Part shown: positions 35,990 to 45,842 of the stretch, piece by piece
Layout of the letters: each line of letters begins with the position of its first letter
How positions within the stretch are numbered: position 1 is the first letter of the stretch
Assembly: GCA_012103535.1 (NCBI GenBank)
Contig: WLWQ01000001.1
Coordinates: 1,618,280 to 1,682,279 of the forward strand
Length of the DNA: 64,000 nt
Direction of reading: 5' to 3'
Source of the DNA: Pseudomonadales bacterium
Lineage (GTDB): Bacteria > Pseudomonadota > Gammaproteobacteria > Pseudomonadales > Pseudohongiellaceae
Program-made: the position numbers and the translations under genes
Notes under the pieces: generated by a model
Databases searched by the model: none
What the model saw: only the letters and a program-made list of their open reading frames with translations
What the model was told of the DNA's origin: nothing

Positions 35990-38010
35990 TCTGCTTCCAT
36001 CTGGCCGATACTTTCTAGTCTGCTTCGAGCAACACTTAGGTTGAATCCAGCCGGATGGTTACTAGCGAATTCCAATGCCTCTTCGTAATAATTTTGGGCT
36101 GGAATGGATTGACTCAAATGTTCCAAACTTACTGCTAGATTAAAAGCATAGTCCGGATTCACCGGTTGACCCAGTAACGCATCAGATTTCGCAACTTGTA
36201 GCGCTCGAAAGTATTGCTGTTGCGCGCTAGACCACTGATCTTCTGAAGCATAAAAATTACCCAAGGCGTAGAGCAATGGTGCCAGGTTTTCGTGCATGTC
36301 ATTTAGTCTTCTAAGTTCTCGTTCGACTTCCGCTGGATTTCCAGTGGGCTGTAATTCCAGTATTCCGGCTCTAGCAACAGGATCGCTAGGATCTCGGGCA
36401 AGTAATTGCGAATACAATTCCATAGCGCGAATTTGTTCGTTTTCGGAATTCGCAATAGCAGCGAGCCCGAGTAAAGCATCACGATTATGCGGCGCAGAAA
36501 CTAAAGTCTGTTCATATTGGTTTTTCGCGTCAACGAGATTTCCTTGCTGATAAGCAATGTAGGCATTTGCCAAAATAGGATCAATCGTTGATTCTGTTTC
36601 CCGACGAGTAAAGCTAATTAAGTTCACTGGCTCTTCCGGGGTCGAAATTTCACTTTCTGCAGTTTCAGCGGCCAATTCTGCAAGCGCTTCGATTTCAGCT
36701 ACCAAAGCTTCTGCGCCGGCTACTTCATCACTACTTTCAGAAACCTGAACTTCATTTAGCGGTGATTCCTCAACCGCAATTGCAACTGGAGCATCCGCAG
36801 TCTGTTCAGGCGGGGTTAGAACAGGTTCGCCGATTACTTGGGAAATAGTTTGAGAGCTCTCTACTGAAGGTTGCGGAGGACTAAGTCCGATTGCCGCAAA
36901 ATCAATTGTTTCTGGCTCTTCTAATACTTCTGTTTCAACAGCAGTATCAAATATTTCGGTTTCCGCAAGACTGTTTACTGCTTCGGCCAAAGTAGTTTCA
37001 TCCAGCGTATCTAAAGTCGCCTCATCCAGCGCGCTAGAACTTTCTGCAGACAGAGCTTCTTCATTTAGAAAAGTTTGCTGTCCCGCAACGAAATCTACAG
37101 GAACTGTTATGCCGCTATCTGTGCTAGTTGATAAATAAAAGTAAACAAGCCCGACGCCTATTACTAGCACTGCAGCCATGCCTATACCGGCAATCTGTAA
37201 ATTTCGTTTCTGTTTTTGTTTAGCGCGTTTGGCGGCGAACACTGACTTCGCAGAAATTCTATCGTCGCGACCTTTTTCTGAACTCGCATCGACTGATTCC
37301 GCTTTTGGTTGGGGAATCGCGAACAAGGCTGCAGTTTTCTCATCTTCTTCGTCTAGCGGCGGCGCCTCTTCGCCAACGATTGGCTCTGCATGCACAGCGG
37401 ATGTTTCTATCTTGTTTTCTTCAGCCTGTGAGCCTTCCTCTTCCGTATTTCCCTGAATAGTTTCAACACTTGCTTCGACTACTGTTTCCTCGGGAGGAAT
37501 TGTCTCAGCGGTTTCTTGCTCTGCGGTGCTTTCAACACTTTCATCTATCGACAAGTCTGGCGTAACAGTTTCAAGTTCCTGAGAATCAGTGGAATCACTA
37601 CCAGCATCTGAAGTGGAGACTGGCTCAGATTCTAAAGATGCTGCTTCCTCAGCATATGTCTCTATCTGTTCTACTTCTTCACTAACTGAATCTGTTTCTT
37701 CAGTTTCGGTTGATATTTGTGCACGGGTGGGATCTGGCCCTGATTTAGGCTCCAGTTCCAATTCAAGAGAAGAGTCACTGGAGGCTTCAGGCGTTGCGGG
37801 AACTTCTGTTTCTTCAAACTCGATTTCTGGATCGGGAATGCTAGAAGTTTCTGGTTGGCTTGATTCTGCGAGTTGGGTTTCGGCGGACGCAGTATCACTC
37901 GATTCCGCATCGGCGGATTGAGTATCAGATTCTGGTTCGGGCTTTTTCCCTTGCTCGGCCTGCTTTTTCTCTTCCTCGGCCTTGCGCAGTGCGTCCATTA
38001 ATAGACTCAT
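35986..38010 (-). CDS. mshN: MshN-like TPR protein with acidic linker
   Basis: 674 aa. It begins MSLLMDALRKAEEEKKQAEQ, the usual MshN start, continues as a 230-residue Glu/Ser/Thr-rich low-complexity stretch, then one membrane helix (about 268-290), another acidic periplasmic linker and a C-terminal set of TPR repeats (about 470-670; LANAYIAYQQGNLVDAKNQYEQ, ALLGLAAIANS). It probably scaffolds the secretin or platform in the periplasm. The Glu-rich part is unusually long. Together with mshE it shares an ATGA overlap. Confidence 0.82.
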   Translation of the reverse strand: MSLLMDALRKAEEEKKQAEQGKKPEPESDTQSADAESSDTASAETQLAESSQPETSSIPDPEIEFEETEVPATPEASSDSSLELELEPKSGPDPTRAQISTETEETDSVSEEVEQIETYAEEAASLESEPVSTSDAGSDSTDSQELETVTPDLSIDESVESTAEQETAETIPPEETVVEASVETIQGNTEEEGSQAEENKIETSAVHAEPIVGEEAPPLDEEDEKTAALFAIPQPKAESVDASSEKGRDDRISAKSVFAAKRAKQKQKRNLQIAGIGMAAVLVIGVGLVYFYLSTSTDSGITVPVDFVAGQQTFLNEEALSAESSSALDEATLDTLDETTLAEAVNSLAETEIFDTAVETEVLEEPETIDFAAIGLSPPQPSVESSQTISQVIGEPVLTPPEQTADAPVAIAVEESPLNEVQVSESSDEVAGAEALVAEIEALAELAAETAESEISTPEEPVNLISFTRRETESTIDPILANAYIAYQQGNLVDAKNQYEQTLVSAPHNRDALLGLAAIANSENEQIRAMELYSQLLARDPSDPVARAGILELQPTGNPAEVERELRRLNDMHENLAPLLYALGNFYASEDQWSSAQQQYFRALQVAKSDALLGQPVNPDYAFNLAVSLEHLSQSIPAQNYYEEALEFASNHPAGFNLSVARSRLESIGQMEAE

Positions 38011-38038
38011 AGTTGTATCTCTTTAGTCTATAAATCAC

Positions 38039-39676
38039 CTAGAAAGGATTTAGATTCTGCAGCACGTTCGAGCTTGTTGAACTAGTCGGTAGGTACTCCC
38101 GATAATTCTCCAGGTCACCGTTGATACTTGCCTGGTTGTCAACAACTGGCCTGATAAAAATGATCAGCTCAGTCTTGATGGTGTTGTCATCTCGATAGTT
38201 AAACAAATCTCCTACAAGTGGTAGCTGACCTGCAATTGGCACTCCAGCAACTGTAGAGTCAATTGTGTCCTGAATTAGCCTGCCGAGCACTGCAATTTCT
38301 CCGCTATCAACCTTTAGAATGGACTCAATTTCACGAATCTGCAATTCTGGAATGGAGTTTATAACCGAGGCATCAGCCAAAGCGGGATTAGGATCAGTAA
38401 CGAAGCGAACGATGCGGGAAATAGTGGGCCTTACATTTAAGGTAACCTGGTCGTTTTCACTAATTTGGGGCGTGACCGCCATGGTAAATCCTACCGGTAC
38501 AGTATGCACTTCACTGGTAAACGTCGGTGGTATGGCCGGACTGGTTGCAGTAGCTGGAAAGCCAGCTTCTACATCGATGGTAAAATATATTTTATTGTCC
38601 ACTACACGCAACATGGCGGTTTGATTATTCAATGCCATTAGCTTGGGGCTTGAGAGAACCGAGATATCTCCGAACTCGGCCAAGGCCTGAATCGTTGCTC
38701 CGATAGCATCGGGCCCTGAAGTTTTGTCGATGGTTAATATACTGGTAGGCGTATTACTCAGATTCAGACCCAGTAGATCTTGCCCAAAGTTGACTTGACC
38801 ATTGTCTCTAGCTAACACTGCCCAATCTACGCCTAACTGGTAGCGATCATTCAGGTTAACTTCTACTACCGTGGCTTCAATTAGCACTTGGTACAAAGCC
38901 CGAGTGCGAACTGATTCTATAAAGTCGTAGATCTCGAAATGTTGCCGATTTGTGGCGCGCACTGTTACCAGTCCAGATTCGGGGCTGATTACGATGTTGC
39001 TTGGCCCGGTACTCACCTCTTCAGATGCATCTTCACCAAGAATCGTAGTAAGATTGTTTGCTAGGGTAGTCCAAAAAGCATTGGCAGAATTTTGCGTTAG
39101 CAAGGTTGTTGAGTTATTCGATTCCCCCCCACCCCCACTATCTTCACCTATACCTCCGGTTACTGCCGATGAAACACTAACTTCGGACGCCGAGCTTCGA
39201 GTCACATTTACATAATCAATTTGATAACTTCGCAGAACTGGTAAGTCAGGCTGTACGGAAAGATAGTCTGGTCGTTCAAAGGTCCAGAGGATGTCTACCT
39301 GATTAGAGATGCGATTTAGAATTTGTGGCAGGGTTTGATCAATAGCATTTATGCTGATCGTACCTTCCACAGTTGAATGCACATCGATATTTATATTGGC
39401 ATCTCTGGCCATTGCGAACAGTAATTCTCTTACTGGTACGTCTTGCACAACCACGGAATACAAATCCAACGGGGCTTCAACTTGTGGTGCAGTGACAACT
39501 GGCAAGTCCCGAACTATCTCTGGAATTTCAGAAGTATCAACAATGTCTGGGGCCTCAAGATGCCGATTCTCCACCTCCCAATCAGGCTCCATGGTGGCTG
39601 GAGGTAAGGCGTCGCAAGCGACCAATCCTGACAGCGCCAGTATGAGAAAAACGTTCTTCTTATTAATAGACTTCAT
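38039..39676 (-). CDS. mshL: MshL-like secretin (outer-membrane pilus pore)
   Basis: 545 aa. The lipobox LSGLVAC places Cys21 as the lipid-modified residue. An N-terminal secretin/TonB short domain (about 70-140, VPVRELLFAMARDANINIDV in segments) is followed by a Ser/Gly-rich loop, an N1-type domain (VIEATVVEVNLNDRYQLGVDW) and the secretin core with VLSSPKLMALNNQTAMLRV and GEIAVLGRL. The protein forms the outer-membrane channel for the pilus. Gene neighbours support the MSHA assignment over PilQ. Confidence 0.9.
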   Translation of the reverse strand: MKSINKKNVFLILALSGLVACDALPPATMEPDWEVENRHLEAPDIVDTSEIPEIVRDLPVVTAPQVEAPLDLYSVVVQDVPVRELLFAMARDANINIDVHSTVEGTISINAIDQTLPQILNRISNQVDILWTFERPDYLSVQPDLPVLRSYQIDYVNVTRSSASEVSVSSAVTGGIGEDSGGGGESNNSTTLLTQNSANAFWTTLANNLTTILGEDASEEVSTGPSNIVISPESGLVTVRATNRQHFEIYDFIESVRTRALYQVLIEATVVEVNLNDRYQLGVDWAVLARDNGQVNFGQDLLGLNLSNTPTSILTIDKTSGPDAIGATIQALAEFGDISVLSSPKLMALNNQTAMLRVVDNKIYFTIDVEAGFPATATSPAIPPTFTSEVHTVPVGFTMAVTPQISENDQVTLNVRPTISRIVRFVTDPNPALADASVINSIPELQIREIESILKVDSGEIAVLGRLIQDTIDSTVAGVPIAGQLPLVGDLFNYRDDNTIKTELIIFIRPVVDNQASINGDLENYREYLPTSSTSSNVLQNLNPF

Positions 39677-39682
39677 TGAACG

Positions 39683-41389
39683 TTACTCCGAGATCAATCC
39701 AGCAATGGTGAAGTTAGTATTACATTCGACGCTGCTCATGTTTTGTACGAAAGGCTGGGTATTATGCAAATGATTAGGCAGTTCACCGATGAAATCCTGA
39801 CCCACAGAAAGTCCCGGAAAATTCCCGTATTTAATGGTCCAATAATTACTTCCATCAATATTGGACAAACACAAATAGGTTTCTTCAATTAATCCTTCGC
39901 TCTTCAGAATATTGAGAAAAGACTCAGCTGATTCAATGTTCGTCTTAGGGCCCGAAAATAGCTGCACGGTATAACCTTCTCGATCGGCGTTGTTAAGCCA
40001 CTCTATCGACGCAACAATTCGCTGTTGTGATAGATTTGAGTTTTGAAGATATGACAATTCCGGAACAGCGACGGCAAGCTCTGCTGTTGCAGCTTCCAAT
40101 GGAGAGTCGATTGCGAAGCCCTCAATAGTCTCAGCAATCGCAATGTTTTCTAGGTACATTCGAGGTGCCGGGGTTTCTTCCTTCTCTATATAGGATTCCA
40201 GCTCAATAGCTGCGATCGACATTGGCAGCAAATCTATCTCTGTGATTCTAGGTTGGGTTACTGCTAGCAATGGCTGAATAGCTTCCTCTACTGGAACAGC
40301 TTCAATAATAGGTTTGTTTCTCGGGAAGACGCTTGCCTCGGCAAGTGAATCTTTAAGAACTTCAGGTTTACTTATTGACGTGTCTAACAGCTCTGCAGGA
40401 TTTGGTTCGTTGATGAGAGTTCTGGTACTGGCAATTCCTTCTGTGCGCGGCCACAGAAAAAATGTCAGAGCTATGATTACAATAACCATGCTAGCGCTCA
40501 TTATTTTTATAGGCGAAAACATGGACTTAAATACAGATGAAGAATATTCGCTATCTCGCATAGCGGCATATACATGCTTCCAGGTGATTGTCGGCGGGAC
40601 ATCTGGACCTAACTGCTCATAGTCTTGTAATACGTCTTCTGCAAATGCCGAAAGCAATGCCTTGTCGGCAAGAATATTAATTCGACGAGTAAGCCCGCTG
40701 GATGCTTTTGCGATTAACCACTCTGCACCTTTGGTAAACATGTTTGGACAAGGACAACCGGCTGCTTGCAACCGGAAATGTATATAGTCTGCGACTTCGT
40801 GATTTTCCAGAGGATCCAGGGAAAAACTGTGAGTAATTCTTTCTTTCAGTTGTCTGATGTGTTTTACGCTTAGATTTTTATCCAACTCTGGTTGGCCGAA
40901 CAAGATAATCTGCATTAGTTTGTCGCGATGGGTTTCCAGATTGCTGAACAAGCGAATCTCTTCCAGAGTTTCAATAGGCATGCCCTGGGCTTCTTCAATA
41001 ATTACCAACACTCTTCGATTCGCAGAATGTTGCTTTAACAGGTAATTCTGCAACTGCTGCATTACTAATAGTTTTGACGTGTCCCGTCGCACCATGAGTT
41101 TCAGTTCGAAGGCGATGGCGTAGAGGATGTCTTCCGGACTCAGATTGGGATTCGCGATGTAAACGATTTCGGTAGATTCGGGTAAGCGCTCTTCCAGCAT
41201 GCGGCAAAGCATGGTCTTGCCGCTGCCAACTTCCCCAACGACTTTAAGAATGCCTTCGCCAGTTTCAATGGCATAGAGCATGGCATCCAGGACTACACCT
41301 CGACCCTGTCTACCACCGGAAAAAAACAGAGAAGTATCTGGAGTAATTCGAAACGGATGACGTTCCAAAGAAAAATAGTCCAGATACAT
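39683..41389 (-). CDS. mshM: MshM-like AAA ATPase with transmembrane helix and SPOR-like C-terminus
   Basis: 568 aa. The ExeA/MshM-type ATPase begins MYLDYFSLERHPFRITPD and has Walker A GEVGSGKTM (52-60), Walker B VLVIIEEAQ and sensor-like LIQIILFGQPEL region (about 165). A membrane helix lies at about 300-320, followed by a long periplasmic part whose end (about 455-540, EGYTVQLFSG, SNIDGSNYWTIKYG) resembles a SPOR/DamX peptidoglycan-binding domain. It is the first gene of the pilus locus; AGGAG stands 9 bases before the ATG. Confidence 0.85.
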   Translation of the reverse strand: MYLDYFSLERHPFRITPDTSLFFSGGRQGRGVVLDAMLYAIETGEGILKVVGEVGSGKTMLCRMLEERLPESTEIVYIANPNLSPEDILYAIAFELKLMVRRDTSKLLVMQQLQNYLLKQHSANRRVLVIIEEAQGMPIETLEEIRLFSNLETHRDKLMQIILFGQPELDKNLSVKHIRQLKERITHSFSLDPLENHEVADYIHFRLQAAGCPCPNMFTKGAEWLIAKASSGLTRRINILADKALLSAFAEDVLQDYEQLGPDVPPTITWKHVYAAMRDSEYSSSVFKSMFSPIKIMSASMVIVIIALTFFLWPRTEGIASTRTLINEPNPAELLDTSISKPEVLKDSLAEASVFPRNKPIIEAVPVEEAIQPLLAVTQPRITEIDLLPMSIAAIELESYIEKEETPAPRMYLENIAIAETIEGFAIDSPLEAATAELAVAVPELSYLQNSNLSQQRIVASIEWLNNADREGYTVQLFSGPKTNIESAESFLNILKSEGLIEETYLCLSNIDGSNYWTIKYGNFPGLSVGQDFIGELPNHLHNTQPFVQNMSSVECNTNFTIAGLISE

Positions 41390-41649
41390 TATTGGTGGCT
41401 CCTAACTGCTAAACCTTTCGTGTTTCTTCTGAATTTTCTATCAAGCTCCAATGCCTTACTAAATTTACTTGTAATACCGAATTTGCTCGGCTTTTTTAGT
41501 CCAGCACGCAGGCCTGATGAAAACACCAGTTCTAGTCATTCTTATCGGTTGAAAACGCTATATATTGATGAAATACGGTAAATAAAGCGCCGAAATTCGG
41601 GCTTTTCGGCTAGTTTTTGATCAGCCAGGAAGGCAGAGTGAAAGTTGGA

Positions 41650-42303
41650 CTAAATTTCCTGTCCAATTTCAGCTATTTCGATGATTTCTGCTTCGTTTTT
41701 TGCTTCGGAGCACCATTGCTTAATGGCAGCATTTGAAAGCAGAGACTCCAGGTAGGCTTGACTCGAATCTGTGAGGGCAACGCCGTAGGTAACGAAGCGC
41801 ATTGCCACCGGCGCAAACATACAATCAGCAAGAGAGAATTGGCCGAACAAGTACTCGCCGTCAGCGGAATATTGCTTTCTCGCGTTGGCCCATAAGCTAT
41901 CAATTCGCTTACATTCATCGATCACATCGTTAGAAAAATCTAGCTTGCGCTTCGCCTTGATATTCATTGGCAATTCATTGCGAAGTGCAAAGAATCCAGA
42001 ATGCATTTCTGCACAATAAGAACGACACAATGCTTTCGTCTTTATATTCTCTGGCAGGGCGCTACCAGAAAGGAACTTCTCATTAACGTATTCCATTATG
42101 GCCAATGAATCCCAAACCTTGAGTTCATCATCCAGCAAGACTGGCACACGCAGTGTGGGAGAATATTTCGCTAATTCTTCTTGATAGCCATCGACAAACA
42201 AAGGCACGCGAATCTCTTCGAAATCAAGCTCAAAATTTCTTAACAGGATCCAAGGACGCATTGACCACGATGAATAGTTTTTGTTCCCTATTATTAACTG
42301 CAA
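41650..42303 (-). CDS. glutathione S-transferase family protein
   Basis: 217 aa. The thioredoxin-like N-domain (1-80) starts with NKNYSSWSMRPWILLRNFE and carries VPVLLDDELKVWDSLAIMEY, the usual cis-Pro and glutathione-binding Ser. An all-helical C-domain follows (FGQFSLADCMFAPVAMRF). It conjugates or isomerises small electrophiles with glutathione, or acts as a binding protein; no substrate can be assigned. Divergent from the DapA-like gene. Confidence 0.88.
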   Translation of the reverse strand: MQLIIGNKNYSSWSMRPWILLRNFELDFEEIRVPLFVDGYQEELAKYSPTLRVPVLLDDELKVWDSLAIMEYVNEKFLSGSALPENIKTKALCRSYCAEMHSGFFALRNELPMNIKAKRKLDFSNDVIDECKRIDSLWANARKQYSADGEYLFGQFSLADCMFAPVAMRFVTYGVALTDSSQAYLESLLSNAAIKQWCSEAKNEAEIIEIAEIGQEI

Positions 42304-42430
42304 GAATAAATCTCCGGAATTTCTTTGTATTGTCTAGGCTAGCGGGAGTATGGGACTATAACTAAATCGGCTGAACCAGGCTACAGACCTTTAACGAAGA
42401 TGAGCAATTGAAAATACAAAGGGATCAATA

Positions 42431-43342
42431 GTGTCACAAGATCGATTTAGTGGAGTACTAGCTCCAGTAGTAACGCCCTTCAAAACAGACCATTCTCCAG
42501 ACTCTGAACGCTTTGTAGAGCACTGTCGATGGATAGTTTCACAGGGTGCAAGTCTCGCCGTGTTTGGCACTAATAGTGAAGCGAATTCATTGAGTGTTAA
42601 TGAAAAAATGCAGCTGCTAGATAACTTAATTGCTGCAGGTATCGATCCTAAAAAGCTAATGCCGGGTACTGGCAGTTGTGCCATTACTGACAGCATCGTT
42701 TTGACAAAAAAAGCGGTGCAAAGTGGTTGTACTGGTGTCCTCATGCTACCCCCTTTTTATTATAAAGGAGTGTCCGATGAAGGCTTGTTCGATTTTTACA
42801 GTAGCGTCATTGAAGAAGTCGATGATCCCAATCTGAACATTTACCTTTACCACATTCCTCCTATTTCTCAGATTCCATTGTCACTAACTCTAATCGAGAA
42901 TTTGGCGCAAAAATACCCAAACAACATTGCCGGCATAAAAGACAGTTCCGGTGATTGGAATCAAACCCAAGCTTTCAATGATCTAGAGATCGAGAATTTC
43001 TCGGTGTTTTGCGGTTCGGAAAGTTTCCTGCTACAGAACATGCAGGCAGGTGGCGCTGGTTGCATTTCAGCCACCGCCAACGTCAATCCAGCTGCCATCT
43101 TTAAACTGTACGAACGCTGGCAAGATGCAGATGCTGAGCAAAGCCAGGAAGAACTGAACAAAATTAGAAGCATCTTTCAGTCGTATCCGATGATTCCCGC
43201 GCTCAAAGCAGCGACTGCATTTTATAGAAATGATGATCAGTGGCTAAGGGTTCGACCCCCTCTCACTCAGCTCACAAGTAAACAGTATTCAGATCTGAAA
43301 TCTAAGCTATCTACTGCTCAATTTGAGATGCCTGATATTTAG
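42431..43342 (+). CDS. DapA/NanA family aldolase-type lyase
   Basis: 303 aa from a GTG start at 42431 with AAAGGGA 6-7 bases upstream. The class I aldolase barrel is clear: LAPVVTPFKTD, a GTNSEANSLSV turn (family usually GTTGE), catalytic Tyr in YLYHIPPIS and the Schiff-base Lys in IAGIKDSSGDW. The altered GTNSE turn argues against true dihydrodipicolinate synthase; relatives split or join 2-keto acids. Not beside lysine genes. Substrate unknown. Confidence 0.82.
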   Translation: MSQDRFSGVLAPVVTPFKTDHSPDSERFVEHCRWIVSQGASLAVFGTNSEANSLSVNEKMQLLDNLIAAGIDPKKLMPGTGSCAITDSIVLTKKAVQSGCTGVLMLPPFYYKGVSDEGLFDFYSSVIEEVDDPNLNIYLYHIPPISQIPLSLTLIENLAQKYPNNIAGIKDSSGDWNQTQAFNDLEIENFSVFCGSESFLLQNMQAGGAGCISATANVNPAAIFKLYERWQDADAEQSQEELNKIRSIFQSYPMIPALKAATAFYRNDDQWLRVRPPLTQLTSKQYSDLKSKLSTAQFEMPDI

Positions 43343-43573
43343 TAGATTCTTCTAATTTCTGACAAATCTCGTTACTTTTTCGCCGTGGACAATACCCTTA
43401 CCTTCCGGTAGCCTCAAACTTGTATTTAGTGCAGCTACAAAAAAGCAATTGAATAAGGTAAGTGGCTGATTTTACTGAATTAAATTGATTCCAAAATCAA
43501 TGATTATCGAGTGCAAACCCAGAGATTAAATACCCCTGGAAATTGCTACTCATTATTATCAACGAGGCAAAAA

Positions 43574-45595
43574 ATGATAAGAAAAGTAGATATCTGGAAA
43601 CGCTGGCAAGCAGTCGCTCTAGTTGGCTTGTTGCTGGGTGGATCAGGCAATCTTTTCGCAGCTCAAGATGATGTTGAATGGTTTAGTTTGGGTAACGATT
43701 ACGGCAATACCCGATACACCACGTCTAGCGAAATTACGTCTGAAAATTTTGGCGAGATGGAAGTAGTTTGGGAATGGGACGGGGCCAGCCTGGGTGCATC
43801 CAGTGGTCGTTCTACTCCAAGCTACATTAACGGCACCTTATATACAGTTGCCGGTGCTCGCCGTCACGTCGTTGCAATCGATCCGAAAACCGGGGAAACA
43901 CTCTGGAGCTATCGATTACCGAACACTGGTCGCTGGGAGTACTCCATGCGCGCCGACTACGGAAAAGGCATTGGCTATGCGGAAGTTGATGGAAAAGGTG
44001 TGGTGTACATGATTACACCCGGATTCTTCCTGACCGCATTAGATGCCGAAACTGGTGCTCCGTTAGAAGGATTTGGTGGGGCGGTTCCCATTGATGGCTT
44101 CCCTGAAACTGGAGTAGTAGATCTGCTTGCAGACCTTGGCCATCCTTTCGATCCCTATGAAGGGGTTCCATTGGAAACTGGCTATATCACTGCGTCTTCT
44201 CCACCAATTGTCGTCAATGATACTGTTATAGTCGGCAACTCTGCAGAACAAGGCTACAATCAGGCGCGAATTGAAAATATTCCGGGTGACATATTGGGAT
44301 ATGACAAGCGCACCGGTGAATTCAAATGGAAATTCAACGTAATTCCTCAACCGGGTGAGTATGGTCATGAAACTTGGGAAAATGATGCCTGGCAATGGAC
44401 TGGCGATGTTTCTTCCTGGGCTCCAATTTCAGCCGATGTTGAAAACGACCTGGTTTACATTCCTACGAATGGTGCAACCATTGACTATTACGGTGGTTTT
44501 CGCCCGGGTGACAATCTTTACGGCACGAGTCTTATCGCGCTGAATGCCAGCACTGGTGAAAGGGCCTGGCATTTTCAGATGGTGCACCATGATATTTGGA
44601 ACTACGACAATCCGATGGCACCGGTCCTACTGGACTTGAATGTGCCTGGACAGGGTCAAGTACCTGCTGTGATGCAGGTTACCAAGCAAAGTTTCGTCTA
44701 TGCTTTTAATCGCATAACCGGTGAGCCTATTTGGCCTATGGTTGAGCGACCTGTTCCTCAATCCACGGTGCCGGGTGAAGTTCTTTCAGAAACTCAGCCT
44801 TTCCCTACCAGACCTGCACCCTTTGATATACAAGGTGTATCAATCGATGACTTGATTGACTGGACTCCGGAAATCAGACAGCAAGCGATTAACGCCTTCG
44901 CTGATTATCAGATGGGCCCATTATTCAATCCACCTATCCAACGTGGACATGATTCTGGCAAGCGTGCCGCTATGTTCTGCCCAGGCGGTGGTGGTGGAGC
45001 GAACATTACTTCGCCTTCAGTTGCGGATCCCAATAGCGGTTATCTCTTCATTTCATCTCGTTCCGCTTGTAGCCCGGTAGTTTTGGTTCCGGGAGAAGAA
45101 GCGGATCTTCAGTATGAGAAGCCCACTGGAACCACCTATGCGCAGTACGCATCAGGTCCCGGCGCAGGTGCTCCGCGTCATCCTCAAGGAATTCCATTAT
45201 TTAAACCACCGTTTAGCCGAATTACAGCTATCGACATGAACACCGGTGAGCATGCATGGGTTATTCCAACGGGCGAAACGTCAGCCCGCGTTCAAGAAGT
45301 TATTGACGAGAATAATCTCGATGTCGGTAACACTGGAACCGGAGCCCTGGTACCAATGGTGGTCACACCTAGTATGTTGGTTTATTCCGATACTACTTCT
45401 GATGGTACACCGATGCTTTACTCAGTTGACAAGGCTACCGGTGAAACTCTCGGTGCAATCGAAGTTCCTGATCGCAGCCGTTATGGCATGAGCTCTTGGA
45501 CTCATGATGGTCATCAATACATCATGCTTCAAACTGGTTCAAAGCTTACTGCAGTTGCACTACCAGCCGCTGCTCCGGCAGACTCTGGCTACTAA
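43574..45595 (+). CDS. exported PQQ-dependent dehydrogenase (quinoprotein)
   Basis: 673 aa from ATG 43574 (AGG 7 bases upstream; the frame opens at 43511 without a ribosome site). Signal peptide about 1-28, then an eight-bladed quinoprotein propeller: WFSLGNDYGNTRYT, repeated AIDPKTGETLWSYRL, GYDKRTGEFKWKFNV and ALNASTGERAWHFQMVHHDIWNYD (in segments), the last a family hallmark. Such enzymes oxidise alcohols or sugars in the periplasm and pass electrons onward. No haem motif is present, so a separate acceptor is needed. The substrate is not readable; pqq biosynthesis genes are not in this window. Confidence 0.87.
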   Translation: MIRKVDIWKRWQAVALVGLLLGGSGNLFAAQDDVEWFSLGNDYGNTRYTTSSEITSENFGEMEVVWEWDGASLGASSGRSTPSYINGTLYTVAGARRHVVAIDPKTGETLWSYRLPNTGRWEYSMRADYGKGIGYAEVDGKGVVYMITPGFFLTALDAETGAPLEGFGGAVPIDGFPETGVVDLLADLGHPFDPYEGVPLETGYITASSPPIVVNDTVIVGNSAEQGYNQARIENIPGDILGYDKRTGEFKWKFNVIPQPGEYGHETWENDAWQWTGDVSSWAPISADVENDLVYIPTNGATIDYYGGFRPGDNLYGTSLIALNASTGERAWHFQMVHHDIWNYDNPMAPVLLDLNVPGQGQVPAVMQVTKQSFVYAFNRITGEPIWPMVERPVPQSTVPGEVLSETQPFPTRPAPFDIQGVSIDDLIDWTPEIRQQAINAFADYQMGPLFNPPIQRGHDSGKRAAMFCPGGGGGANITSPSVADPNSGYLFISSRSACSPVVLVPGEEADLQYEKPTGTTYAQYASGPGAGAPRHPQGIPLFKPPFSRITAIDMNTGEHAWVIPTGETSARVQEVIDENNLDVGNTGTGALVPMVVTPSMLVYSDTTSDGTPMLYSVDKATGETLGAIEVPDRSRYGMSSWTHDGHQYIMLQTGSKLTAVALPAAAPADSGY

Positions 45596-45617
45596 GTAAG
45601 TTTTAATACTTAGTTAC

Positions 45618-45653
45618 AAAAAACCCGATCACCTCACAGTGATCGGGTTTTTT
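45618..45653 (+). terminator. rho-independent terminator after the quinoprotein gene
   Basis: Stem AAACCCGATCAC/GTGATCGGGTTT around CTCACA with A- and T-runs outside, so it is bidirectional in form. Almost the same hairpin occurs after rplQ at 49531-49566. Confidence 0.92.
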
Positions 45654-45729
45654 ATTGTTTGAAATAGTTGTCCCTTCGATACGTCGGGTGACAAATGGTT
45701 TTGTTAGTAAAACTTACTCAAGCAGCTAG

Positions 45730-45833
45730 CGTAAGCGTGAAGGTCGAGGCAAAAATATTTTTTGTGTGAGGAGCATATATGCAATATGTGACTCGCACAA
45801 AAAATGTTTTTAACGAAGAGATTCGCGCTTACG
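45730..45833. repeat. nested long inverted repeat between convergent genes
   Basis: Outer stem CGTAAGCG (45730-45737) pairs with CGCTTACG (45826-45833). Inside, ATTTTTTGTG (45757-45766) pairs perfectly with CACAAAAAAT (45796-45805), flanked by AAAAA/TTTTT, and the core holds GAGGAGCATAT/ATATGTGACTC. The layout and the GAGGAGC element resemble the block at 25758-25860. It ends 9 bases before the stop of the solitary ATPase gene. Confidence 0.55.
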
Positions 45834-45842
45834 ATAGTTGCG

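Noticed and set aside
35609-36088. 159-residue frame on the plus strand
   Set aside because: It lies antisense over mshE and mshN, has no family features and its composition mirrors those genes.
42431-43342. Lysine-pathway dihydrodipicolinate synthase (dapA)
   Set aside because: The GTTGE turn is GTNSE, and no lysine genes are near; kept as a family-level lyase.
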